Counted from the stretch's first letter, positions 1 through 5,292 are shown. The stretch is 5,399 nucleotides of DNA from Chloroflexota bacterium (GCA_016200765.1 JACQEC010000362.1:1-5399); one strand, 5' to 3'. Numbers and translations are program-made. The notes: a model not told the origin generated them from the sequence alone.

Positions 1-672
1 AGCCGCGTGCGCTTCAGCCTGTACCTACAGCCGGTCGAGCAGAAGCAGACAGCCAACGTGCTTGGCGTATTGCCCGGCGCCGACGAGAACCGCAAGGACA
101 AGGCGCTGGTTATCGGCGCGCACCTCGACCACATCGGCACCGACCCGGACGGCGTCGTCTATAACGGCGCGAATGATGACGGCTGGGGCGTATCGGCGCT
201 GATCGAGATCGCGATGCTGATGAAACAGCAGAACGTCAAGCCCCTGAACACGATTGTCTTCGCGGCGTTCAGCGCGGAAGAGGAAGGGTTGGTCGGCTCG
301 GAGTATTATGTGCGCAACCCGCCGAAGTTCGGGCCGCGCGACACGGTGGCGATGCTGCAACTGGACGGCTTCGGCACGCACGACCCGGCGGGGGTGTTTA
401 TCTCGGAGGAAAACTTCGCGCTCTTTACGCGCGTCAAGGCCGCGGCCGAGCGGCTCGGCGTGCGCCAGATCTTCGAGCCGAACATCCGCGGCGGCAGTGA
501 CCAGCAATCCTTTCAGGCGCGCGGCGCTCCGGCGGTGATGATTGCCTGGGCCGACCCGAACTCGTTCATCCACCTGCCGATTGACGACGTGAACCACATC
601 AACCTGCGGCTGTTGAAGGACGCGGGCATGACGGCGTATCTAACCGCGCTCGAAATCGCCGTCGGCAAGTAG
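1..672 (+). CDS. M28 family zinc metallopeptidase, 3' part (5' end outside window)
   Basis: This is the C-terminal catalytic domain of an M28 (aminopeptidase Y/S-like) di-zinc exopeptidase, which typically removes N-terminal residues from peptides outside the cytoplasm. The frame is already open at base 1, so the GTG at 7 is unlikely to be the true start; an N-terminal region, perhaps with a signal peptide or PA domain, should lie upstream. Counting from that GTG, the full M28 metal set is visible: GAHLDH (His39, and Asp41 that orients it), GANDDGWG (Asp57, bridging ligand), SAEEEGLVGS (Glu91 general base, Glu92 ligand), QLDGFG (Asp120) and FIHLP (His189). All catalytic residues are present, so the enzyme looks active. 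It ends at TAG 670-672 and converges on the hydrolase gene. The family call is firm; specificity and location cannot be judged without the N-terminus. Confidence 0.93.
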   Translation, partial: SRVRFSLYLQPVEQKQTANVLGVLPGADENRKDKALVIGAHLDHIGTDPDGVVYNGANDDGWGVSALIEIAMLMKQQNVKPLNTIVFAAFSAEEEGLVGSEYYVRNPPKFGPRDTVAMLQLDGFGTHDPAGVFISEENFALFTRVKAAAERLGVRQIFEPNIRGGSDQQSFQARGAPAVMIAWADPNSFIHLPIDDVNHINLRLLKDAGMTAYLTALEIAVGK

Positions 673-688
673 GGGCGACGCAAACCGT

Positions 689-726
689 TGAGCGTTGGCG
701 CGTGAACGCGACACCCGTAACGCTCA
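689..726. terminator. Nested inverted repeat between convergent genes; possible bidirectional terminator
   Basis: TGAGCGTT (689-696) and AACGCTCA (719-726) form a perfect 8-bp stem. Inside its 22-nt loop, CGCG (699-702) and CGCG (707-710) can form a second small stem around TGAA. It lies in the 79-nt gap between the TAG of the peptidase gene and the TAA of the opposing hydrolase gene, where transcripts from both strands would be expected to end. There is no clear T-run on either side, so it is not a classical intrinsic terminator, and the role is inferred from position and symmetry. Confidence 0.35.
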
Positions 727-751
727 GTTGATGTTCTATACCCGCTGAACT

Positions 752-1660
752 TTACCGCGCGAAGGCCGCGCGCAGTTGCTCGGCGGCATCGTCGGTGGCT
801 TGCGCGCCCAGAAAGCCGTGAATCATCCCCTCATAGCGCTTGTGCGCCACCGGCACGCCCGCGGCGCGCAGGCGCGCGGCGTACGCCTCGCCTTCATCGC
901 GCAGGGGGTCATACTCCGCCGTCATCACGAACGCGGGCGGCAGGCCCGAAAGGTCGGCGGCGCGCAGGGGTGATGCGACTGGGTTACTGCCGTCGGCTTC
1001 GCTCCGCAGGTAGTGGTTCCAGAACCAGACCATCCCGTCCTTGGTCAACCCGTAGCCATCGGCGTTGGCCCGATACGACTCCGTGCCAAAGGCGTAGTCC
1101 GTCACCGGCACGGTCAGCAGTTGGAAGGCCAGTGGAGGCGCGCCGCGCTCGCGCGCCATCAGCGCCACCGCCGCCGCCAGATTGCCGCCCGCGCTCGACC
1201 CGCCCACCGCGACGCGCGCCGGGTCTATGTTCAGGCCGAGCGCGTGCTCGGCCACCCAGCGCGTGGCCGCGTAGGCGTCGTCGGCGGCGGCGGGGAACTT
1301 GTGCTCGGGAGCGTGGCGGTAGTTCACCGAGACGACAATGCACTGCGCGCGGTTCGTCAGCATCCGGCACGAGACATCCACCGTTTCGAGGTTGCCCAGC
1401 ACCCAGCCGCCGCCGTGAAAATAGACCAGCCCCGCAAACGGCCCGCCGCCGTGCGGCATATAAATGCGGATCGGGATAGCGCCGTCCGGCCCCGCGATCA
1501 GCCGATCTTCAACGTGGGCTACCGGCTCGCCCGGCCCCAACAGCGCGCTTAGCGCATTCATCTGCCGCCGCGCTTCGTCCACCGACAGTGTGTGCAGAGG
1601 CTGCGCTCCGGCGGCCTCGCGCTGATCCAGAAACGCCTTCGCCTGCGGATTGAGTAGCAT
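752..1660 (-). CDS. Alpha/beta hydrolase, HSL (hormone-sensitive lipase) type carboxylesterase
   Basis: A 302-residue alpha/beta-hydrolase-fold-3 enzyme that should hydrolyse short-chain carboxylic esters, probably in the cytoplasm since no signal peptide is seen. Family marks: HGGGW (about residues 82-86), the oxyanion-hole loop; GSSAGG with nucleophile Ser about 156; EYDPLRDEG with the acid Asp about 251; and MIHGF with His about 281. The complete Ser-Asp-His triad and a typical length (about 300-320) support an active enzyme. The residue before the nucleophile is Ser rather than the common Asp (GDSAGG). The frame is open to an ATG at 1702, but that extension reads through a palindromic repeat; I chose the ATG at 1660 because AGGAG sits 5 nt before it and the sequence then starts like the family (MLLNPQAKAFLDQ). 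It is the last gene of the presumed operon, 58 nt after the oxidoreductase. It could deacylate the product of the upstream enzymes, which is inference. Confidence 0.93.
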   Translation of the reverse strand: MLLNPQAKAFLDQREAAGAQPLHTLSVDEARRQMNALSALLGPGEPVAHVEDRLIAGPDGAIPIRIYMPHGGGPFAGLVYFHGGGWVLGNLETVDVSCRMLTNRAQCIVVSVNYRHAPEHKFPAAADDAYAATRWVAEHALGLNIDPARVAVGGSSAGGNLAAAVALMARERGAPPLAFQLLTVPVTDYAFGTESYRANADGYGLTKDGMVWFWNHYLRSEADGSNPVASPLRAADLSGLPPAFVMTAEYDPLRDEGEAYAARLRAAGVPVAHKRYEGMIHGFLGAQATDDAAEQLRAAFAR

Positions 1661-1665
1661 GTGGT

Positions 1666-1670
1666 CTCCT
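1666..1670 (-). promoter_or_regulatory. Ribosome binding site of the hydrolase gene
   Basis: AGGAG on the minus strand, 5 nt before the ATG at 1660. It settles the start in favour of 1660 over the upstream ATG at 1702, which lies inside the palindromic repeat and has no such site. Confidence 0.75.
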
Positions 1671-1683
1671 GTGACCCTGAAAT

Positions 1684-1716
1684 AGACCCGAAGGGTTTTC
1701 AAAACCCTTCGGGTCT
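1684..1716. repeat. 33-bp perfect palindrome, copy 1 (intercistronic)
   Basis: Arms AGACCCGAAGGGTTTT (1684-1699) and its exact reverse complement (1701-1716) surround a single C at 1700. An identical copy lies at 5145-5177; with flanking bases the identity covers 1683-1718 and 5144-5179 (36 nt). This copy begins 2 nt after the TAA of the oxidoreductase gene and ends 13 nt before the hydrolase RBS, so the operon mRNA would carry a very stable hairpin there. There is no T-run after it. It is probably a genome-wide REP-like or miniature element; only two copies are visible here. Confidence 0.92.
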
Positions 1717-1718
1717 GC

Positions 1719-2822
1719 TTAATCCAGCGTTTTGTCCGGCAGACCCGCCGGCAGGGGCGCGGGGCGCTCGCACGTGCTGGTCAGCGGGATGTGCCGCCCC
1801 TCGCGCGACGCCTCGTGAACGGCGTGCATCATCTCCAGCACATGGCAGGCCATGTCGCCGTTGGCGCGATGGGGCCGGCCGGAGCGCAGGGCGAGCGCGA
1901 GATCGGCCACGCCCAGCCCACGGCTGTTCTGTATGTTGCCATGCGTCAGCGGCATCTCGCGCCACTCCTTCTCGCCCGCGCGCCGCAGGCGCACCAGCCC
2001 GCCGAAGTTATTGGGGTCGGGCACGCTCAAGGTGCCCTGCGTGCCGTAGATTTCAATGTGCGGCAGGTTGTGCCCCCACGAGTCGAAGCTGGTGATGATC
2101 GTGCCAACCGCGCCTCCGGCGAAATCCAGCACGCCCGCGACGTGCGTGGGCACGCTGACGGTGATCTTCTGTCCGGCCAATGGCTGGCTACCGATGGTGC
2201 GCTCCGGCGTGGAGATGCGCGCCGAGCCGGTCACGCGGCGCACCGGCCCCAGCATCATCACGAGCGCCGTCAGGTAGTACGGGCCCATGTCGAACATCGG
2301 CCCGGCGCCGGCCTGATAGTAGAAGCCGGGGTTGGGGTGCCAGCCTTCGGGGCCGTGGTTGAGCAGAAACGCCGTCGCCGCGACCGGCTCGCCAATCGCG
2401 CCGTCGTCAATCAGTTTGCGGCAGGTCTGCAAGCCGCCGCCGAGGAACGTGTCCGGCGCGCCGCCCACGCGCAGTCCCGCCGCGCGCGCGCCGTCGAGCA
2501 TCGCGCGCGCGTCCGCCAACGCGATGGCTAGCGGCTTCTCGTTATAGACGGACTTGCCCGCTCGGATAGCGGCCAGCCCGACCGAGGCGTGCGCGTCGGG
2601 CGTGGTGAGGTTCACCACGACCTCAATGCTGGAATCGGCCAGCAACTCCTCCACGCCATACGCGCGCGGGATGTTATGCTCTGCCGCCTTAGCCTGCGCC
2701 CGCTCCACGAACAAATCGGCGCAGGCCGCGACATTCAGATGCGGGAAGGCGATCAGGTTCTCGAAGTAGATTTTGCTGATGGTACCACAGCCAATCACGC
2801 CGACGTTGACGGGAGTCATCAT
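1719..2822 (-). CDS. Gfo/Idh/MocA family NAD(P)-dependent oxidoreductase
   Basis: A 367-residue cytoplasmic sugar or cyclitol dehydrogenase of the Gfo/Idh/MocA family, which oxidises or reduces a ring hydroxyl using NAD(P). The N-terminal Rossmann fold starts with VGVIGCGTIS (residues 7-16); the strand ending in NLTTPDAHA (71-79) and the EKP motif (95-97, Lys96 being the usual catalytic lysine) follow. The C-terminal alpha/beta domain carries GPMFDMGPYYL (174-184), the family's substrate-side motif, here with Tyr where inositol dehydrogenases have a catalytic His. GTQGTLSVPDP (260-270) is also typical of the family. Length is normal. Two ATGs are adjacent (2822 and 2819); 2822 is chosen because GAGGA lies 7 nt upstream. 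It follows the glycosyltransferase by 78 nt and is co-oriented with a ThuA-like gene, as in thuA/thuB loci, where ThuB is of this family. The exact substrate cannot be assigned. Confidence 0.94.
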   Translation of the reverse strand: MMTPVNVGVIGCGTISKIYFENLIAFPHLNVAACADLFVERAQAKAAEHNIPRAYGVEELLADSSIEVVVNLTTPDAHASVGLAAIRAGKSVYNEKPLAIALADARAMLDGARAAGLRVGGAPDTFLGGGLQTCRKLIDDGAIGEPVAATAFLLNHGPEGWHPNPGFYYQAGAGPMFDMGPYYLTALVMMLGPVRRVTGSARISTPERTIGSQPLAGQKITVSVPTHVAGVLDFAGGAVGTIITSFDSWGHNLPHIEIYGTQGTLSVPDPNNFGGLVRLRRAGEKEWREMPLTHGNIQNSRGLGVADLALALRSGRPHRANGDMACHVLEMMHAVHEASREGRHIPLTSTCERPAPLPAGLPDKTLD

Positions 2823-2829
2823 CCTATCG

Positions 2830-2834
2830 TCCTC
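2830..2834 (-). promoter_or_regulatory. Ribosome binding site of the Gfo/Idh/MocA gene
   Basis: GAGGA on the minus strand, 7 nt before the first of two adjacent ATG codons (2822, 2819). The spacing favours 2822. I see no promoter-like hexamer pair in the 78-nt gap, which supports read-through from the upstream genes. Confidence 0.6.
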
Positions 2835-2845
2835 ATAGAAAATGG

Positions 2846-2872
2846 GTCCCAGCGCGCGCGGCGGATTGGGAC
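2846..2872. repeat. Short inverted repeat in the glycosyltransferase-oxidoreductase gap
   Basis: GTCCCA (2846-2851) and TGGGAC (2867-2872) flank a 15-nt GC-rich loop. It could fold as a small hairpin in the operon mRNA between the glycosyltransferase stop and the next RBS. A 6-bp stem in GC-rich DNA can arise by chance, so no function is claimed. Confidence 0.25.
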
Positions 2873-2900
2873 GGGTTGTGTGAAATTTTGAGACGGGCCG

Positions 2901-4103
2901 TTAATTCATGGCCGGCTGTGCGATGAGCGGGGCGCGCTCGACGGCCAGCCTCTCCAGCAAGGCCACCGCATGGTCCAGCCCCGGCAACTCCTCTATTTCC
3001 TTGCGCAGGCGTTGAGCATTTTGCCGGTATGCTGGATTCTCCAACACCTCCCGCGTAGCGTCCCGGATCGCCTGCGAAAGCCCTTGCCCTGTGCGCTGGT
3101 CGGGCTCTATCACGCGCGCCACGCCCGCCTCCCTGCAACGCTGGGCGTTCTCGGGTTGATCCGCGGCAACCGGCATGATCACCATCGGCAGGCCAAGGCT
3201 CAAGGCATCCATCATGGTGCCAGAGCCGCCGTGGCAGATGACCAGATCGCAGTAAGGCAGAAGCAGGCTCTGCGGAATGTAGCGTTCGACGTGGACATGG
3301 GCGAGTTGCTCGCCAAACTCCAGCGGGTCGCGGTTGCGGCCAACCGTCAGTATCAGGTTGATGGGTTCCTCACGCAGACCTTCGAGTATGGCGGCCAGGA
3401 TTTCGGTCATGCTGTTTTCAAAAGTGCCGAGGGTGGCATACACGGTAGGCCGCTTCTCTAACCGCGCAACCCATGGCGGCAGTCCTTCTGCGCCGGACTG
3501 GTTGAAACCTGCGTAGCGAAAGGGATGGGTGGTCGGCGGCACCGGCACAGAAGGCGTCCACAGGCGCGGTGGGCGCGGGGACAGCAATAGGTGGCGATAC
3601 AGCACATCAGCGGGCTTCTCGGAGGTTAGGCCGACCGATGCGCGCAGATACGCGAGCGGGGCCTCCACGGCCTGCAGAAAGAACGGCCAGGCCGCCATAA
3701 TTTGAACCGCCGCGTGAGCAATGCCGGCGCGCTCGGCCGCGACGCAGCCGGCAAACTCGGTGTTCTCGCGCACCACGACATCAGCACGCCAGTCACGGAT
3801 AATGTTTTGCAAGTCGGGCAGACTGCGTACGGCCCTGACACCGGCGAACACGGTGCTCAACGTGAAGCTTATCTGCTCTTGATCGTTCATCCCCGCCATT
3901 TGCGCTCCGCGCTGTCGTCTTTCTTCCGGGCGGTCGTCACTCCCGGCACGAAAACAGCGGAAGCCTTTGGCTTCGATGATCGAACAGAAACCCGGTGTTG
4001 AAGCGAAGGCAACCTCGTGACCCGCGGCTTCCCACGCTTGCGCCAGCGGAACCAGCGGGTGCCAATGCCCGAAGCTCGGTTGTGTCGTAAACAGCGCCCT
4101 CAT
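2901..4103 (-). CDS. Glycosyltransferase, GT1 / MGT (UDP-glucuronosyl/UDP-glucosyltransferase-like) family
   Basis: A 400-residue GT-B fold transferase of the UGT/MGT type, which moves a sugar from a nucleotide donor to a small molecule, lipid or antibiotic-like acceptor. The N-terminal acceptor domain begins MRALFTTQPSFGHWHPLVPLA, where the His of FGHWHP (about residue 13) matches the catalytic base of GT1 enzymes. The C-terminal donor domain starts near VYATLGT (about 221-227) and holds the donor signature HGGSGT (about 291-296), followed by ALSLGLPMVIMP and DQPENA (about 315-320), whose D-Q pair contacts the donor sugar. Length is typical (380-430). The frame extends to an ATG at 4175, but that would overlap the ThuA gene and add an atypical leader; 4103 is chosen from the family start. 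There is no good Shine-Dalgarno there, and the start lies 19 nt after the ThuA stop, so translational coupling is likely. Acceptor and donor cannot be told. Confidence 0.93.
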   Translation of the reverse strand: MRALFTTQPSFGHWHPLVPLAQAWEAAGHEVAFASTPGFCSIIEAKGFRCFRAGSDDRPEERRQRGAQMAGMNDQEQISFTLSTVFAGVRAVRSLPDLQNIIRDWRADVVVRENTEFAGCVAAERAGIAHAAVQIMAAWPFFLQAVEAPLAYLRASVGLTSEKPADVLYRHLLLSPRPPRLWTPSVPVPPTTHPFRYAGFNQSGAEGLPPWVARLEKRPTVYATLGTFENSMTEILAAILEGLREEPINLILTVGRNRDPLEFGEQLAHVHVERYIPQSLLLPYCDLVICHGGSGTMMDALSLGLPMVIMPVAADQPENAQRCREAGVARVIEPDQRTGQGLSQAIRDATREVLENPAYRQNAQRLRKEIEELPGLDHAVALLERLAVERAPLIAQPAMN

Positions 4104-4122
4104 GGGGTTTTGAAAGACGCTC

Positions 4123-4770
4123 TTAATCGCGGCTTGCCCACAACATGCCCCTCTGCACGATGGTGCGCGCCTCAACCCCTTCGAAATCTTTGACGACGTG
4201 CCCCACCGAGCAGTAGAAAACCTTGCCCGCGCCCCAACGCCGCTTCCAGACCACCGGCATCACCACGCCGGCCACCCACGGCACATGCTCGCCGCTGAAG
4301 GTCGTGGTTGCCAGCACCTCGTTGGACGGGTCAACGTGCATATAGTATTGCTCGGAATGCACCCGGAAATCGCTCAAGCCCGCCATGATGGGGTCGTCGT
4401 GGCGGGTGATGTTGACGGTGTAATCAATGATGTTGCCCGGGTGCGCCACCCACTGCCCGCCGACCATGAACTGGTAGGGCGTGCTGTTGCGGAAGGCGTC
4501 GGCCATGCCGCCGTGCCATCCGGCGAAGCCCACGCCGCTTTGAATCGCGTCGAGCAGGCCGCGCTCTTGCGCGGGCGTGATGGCGCTCATCGTATAGATT
4601 TGGGTGATCAGGTCGAGCGAGCGCATCAACTCCGTATTCAAGTACGTGTCGAGCGCGTCGCTGACGTGAACCTCGTAGCCTTGCGCGCGCAAGAAGGGCG
4701 CGAACAAATCCACGCATTGTTTCGGCTGGTGGCCTTCCCACCCGCCCCAGACCAAGAGGGCCGACTTCAC
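4123..4770 (-). CDS. ThuA-like domain protein (class I glutamine amidotransferase-like fold)
   Basis: A 215-residue, single-domain ThuA-family protein; the family is named for a Rhizobium trehalose-utilisation protein and is linked to 3-keto sugar metabolism. It starts MKSALLVWGGWEGHQP, the usual first strand, and has GWHGG (about 84-88, in the position of the family's conserved G-x-H-G turn), GGQWVAHPG (104-112), a SEQYY segment (139-143) where many members have D-E-x-Y, and a closing PVVWKRRWGAGKVFYCSVGH (172-191). There is no signal peptide, so it is probably cytoplasmic. The start codon is GTG at 4770, supported by GGAG 8 nt upstream and by the family N-terminus. It is the first gene after a strong promoter and is followed after 19 nt by the glycosyltransferase. 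The biochemical activity of ThuA proteins is poorly settled, so only the domain is claimed. Confidence 0.92.
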   Translation of the reverse strand: MKSALLVWGGWEGHQPKQCVDLFAPFLRAQGYEVHVSDALDTYLNTELMRSLDLITQIYTMSAITPAQERGLLDAIQSGVGFAGWHGGMADAFRNSTPYQFMVGGQWVAHPGNIIDYTVNITRHDDPIMAGLSDFRVHSEQYYMHVDPSNEVLATTTFSGEHVPWVAGVVMPVVWKRRWGAGKVFYCSVGHVVKDFEGVEARTIVQRGMLWASRD

Positions 4771-4778
4771 GTTTGAAT

Positions 4779-4782
4779 CTCC
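4779..4782 (-). promoter_or_regulatory. Ribosome binding site deciding the GTG start of the ThuA-like gene
   Basis: GGAG on the minus strand, 8 nt before GTG 4770. There is no better start nearby that keeps the family N-terminus. Confidence 0.65.
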
Positions 4783-4802
4783 GGTGTGATTCGGATGCGG
4801 GC

Positions 4803-4831
4803 ATTATATCTTGAGTCAGAGGTCGTGGCAA
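4803..4831 (-). promoter_or_regulatory. Sigma70-type promoter of the four-gene minus-strand operon
   Basis: On the minus strand, TTGCCA (4831-4826) matches the -35 consensus in 5 of 6 bases and TATAAT (4808-4803) is a perfect -10, with a 17-bp spacer. The expected transcript start is near 4796, leaving a leader of about 26 nt with the RBS before GTG 4770. This is the only convincing promoter found for the block 4770-752. No operator-like inverted repeat overlaps the hexamers. The role is predicted from sequence alone. Confidence 0.72.
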
Positions 4832-4859
4832 GGCGGCAAGACAACGCCACGCTCTTTCT

Positions 4860-4885
4860 CCCCTCTCCCATACCTGGGAGAGGGG
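4860..4885. repeat. C/G-rich hairpin repeat (family A, copy 1)
   Basis: CCCCTCTCCCA (4860-4870) and TGGGAGAGGGG (4875-4885) form a perfect 11-bp stem with a TACC loop. It is followed by CCGGGGGTGAGGGGG (4885-4899), which resembles the tail of the related unit near 5082-5126. This type of C/G-rich repeat is common in intergenic DNA of many bacterial genomes, as I recall. Confidence 0.8.
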
Positions 4886-4942
4886 CCGGGGGTGAGGGGG
4901 TAGCCGGCTGTCGCTTCGTTACACCCTGTTGAGAATTGAGAG

Positions 4943-4960
4943 GGGTATAGCGCAGATTCG
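4943..4960. repeat. Dispersed inverted repeat, left partner
   Basis: GGGTATAGCGCAGATTCG is the reverse complement, in 16 of 18 positions, of CGATTCTGCGTTATACCC at 5208-5225. Both copies have AATTGAGAG directly next to the GGGTATA end (4934-4942 and 5226-5234). They are probably two diverged copies of one element in opposite orientation. Confidence 0.6.
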
Positions 4961-4963
4961 TAG

Positions 4964-5026
4964 GGGCGAAGCCACGACCATACCTCACCCTGTTTAGCAA
5001 CCCGATGGCTGGCCGTGGCTTCGCCC
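4964..5026. repeat. Inverted repeat with 13-bp arms
   Basis: GGGCGAAGCCACG (4964-4976) and its exact reverse complement CGTGGCTTCGCCC (5014-5026) enclose a 37-nt spacer. The next bases add a partial extension (ACCAT against ATGGCTGG, with a bulge). It may be a small nonautonomous element or a long hairpin; no coding function is seen. Confidence 0.7.
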
Positions 5027-5081
5027 TTCCCCGTCACGGCCCCGCCTCAACCCCCATTCGCCGCCGTTGCGCGCCGTTCCT

Positions 5082-5126
5082 CCCCTCACCCCCGATCCAG
5101 TCGGGGGCGAGGGGTCGGGGGTGAGG
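5082..5126. repeat. C/G-rich hairpin repeat (family A, copy 2) with two alternative right arms
   Basis: The left arm CCCCTCACCCCCGA (5082-5095) pairs with TCGGGGGCGAGGGG (5101-5114) with one mismatch across a 5-nt loop. Its last 12 bases also pair perfectly with TCGGGGGTGAGG (5115-5126). Two mutually exclusive hairpins are therefore possible. The segment GAGGGGTCGGGGGTGAGG matches the tail of the unit near 4880-4898 with one difference, which groups the two. Confidence 0.75.
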
Positions 5127-5144
5127 CGAAGCAGCGGCCCCGTT

Positions 5145-5177
5145 AGACCCGAAGGGTTTTCAAAACCCTTCGGGTCT
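5145..5177. repeat. 33-bp perfect palindrome, copy 2 (intergenic)
   Basis: Arms AGACCCGAAGGGTTTT (5145-5160) and its exact reverse complement (5162-5177) flank a central C. It is identical to the copy at 1684-1716. It lies between the family-A hairpin and the insertion sequence, in no gene. Exact identity in two places, while neighbouring repeats have diverged, suggests recent spread or selection on the palindrome. Confidence 0.92.
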
Positions 5178-5207
5178 GCCCCTACCCGTACCACCTCACC
5201 TCTCCGA

Positions 5208-5225
5208 CGATTCTGCGTTATACCC
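5208..5225. repeat. Dispersed inverted repeat, right partner
   Basis: CGATTCTGCGTTATACCC, inverted relative to 4943-4960 with 2 differences in 18, followed by AATTGAGAG (5226-5234). It lies about 35 nt left of the presumed insertion-sequence end. Confidence 0.6.
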
Positions 5226-5277
5226 AATTGAGAGCGTTAATTTGTCGTTCAGCGCCTTAGAGCCTATCCGAATAACT

Positions 5278-5292
5278 GCTATACTGTGATGC
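5278..5292 (+). promoter_or_regulatory. Extended -10 promoter of the transposase gene
   Basis: TATACT (5280-5285) is preceded by TGC (5277-5279), giving an extended -10 of the TGnTATAAT type. No acceptable -35 hexamer is found 16-18 bp upstream, where the presumed terminal repeat lies. Transcription would start near 5292, right at the ATG of 5293, implying a leaderless or nearly leaderless message. Confidence 0.45.

Larger units (their letters stand above)
4832..5256. other. Repeat-rich intergenic region without a credible gene
   Basis: This stretch between the operon promoter and the insertion sequence holds at least four different inverted repeats (listed separately where strong) and some short direct repeats: CACCCTGTT at 4922-4930 and 4986-4994, and AATTGAGAG at 4934-4942 and 5226-5234. 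The open frames across it translate repeat sequence into Pro/Gly/Arg-rich peptides with no family features, so I call no protein here. It looks like a landing zone for small repetitive elements. Confidence 0.7.

Noticed and set aside
25..597. 190-codon open frame on the minus strand across the peptidase gene
   Set aside because: It is antisense to a gene with all M28 metal ligands, and its translation is Arg/Val/Asp-rich with no family motif. It is a by-product of high GC.
970..1552. Plus-strand open frames of 169 and 179 codons opposite the hydrolase gene
   Set aside because: Arg/Ala/Pro-rich translations with no motif, fully covered by the HSL-type gene with its intact catalytic triad on the other strand.
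1661..1702. N-terminal extension of the hydrolase to ATG 1702
   Set aside because: The extra 14 codons read part of the 33-bp palindrome, while a proper AGGAG precedes ATG 1660.
1791..2531. 246-codon plus-strand open frame opposite the oxidoreductase gene
   Set aside because: Long only because of GC-rich codons in the true gene; no recognisable domain and no RBS evidence.
4104..4175. N-terminal extension of the glycosyltransferase to ATG 4175
   Set aside because: It would overlap the 3' end of the ThuA gene by 53 nt and add a Cys/Arg-rich leader not seen at the start of GT-B enzymes; the family start is MRALFTTQPSFGH.
4771..4832. Riboswitch or attenuator in the ThuA leader
   Set aside because: The predicted leader is only about 26 nt, too short for a known riboswitch, and no terminator hairpin is seen in it.
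4767..5227. Three minus-strand open frames of 73-77 codons in the intergenic region
   Set aside because: They translate repeat units (for example 'LTPGPSPRYGRGE' and 'DPKGFENPSG'), so they are repeat artefacts and not small proteins.
4832..5256. CRISPR array or tandem regulatory array in the repeat region
   Set aside because: The repeats are of different families, differ in length and orientation, and are not regularly spaced by unique spacers.
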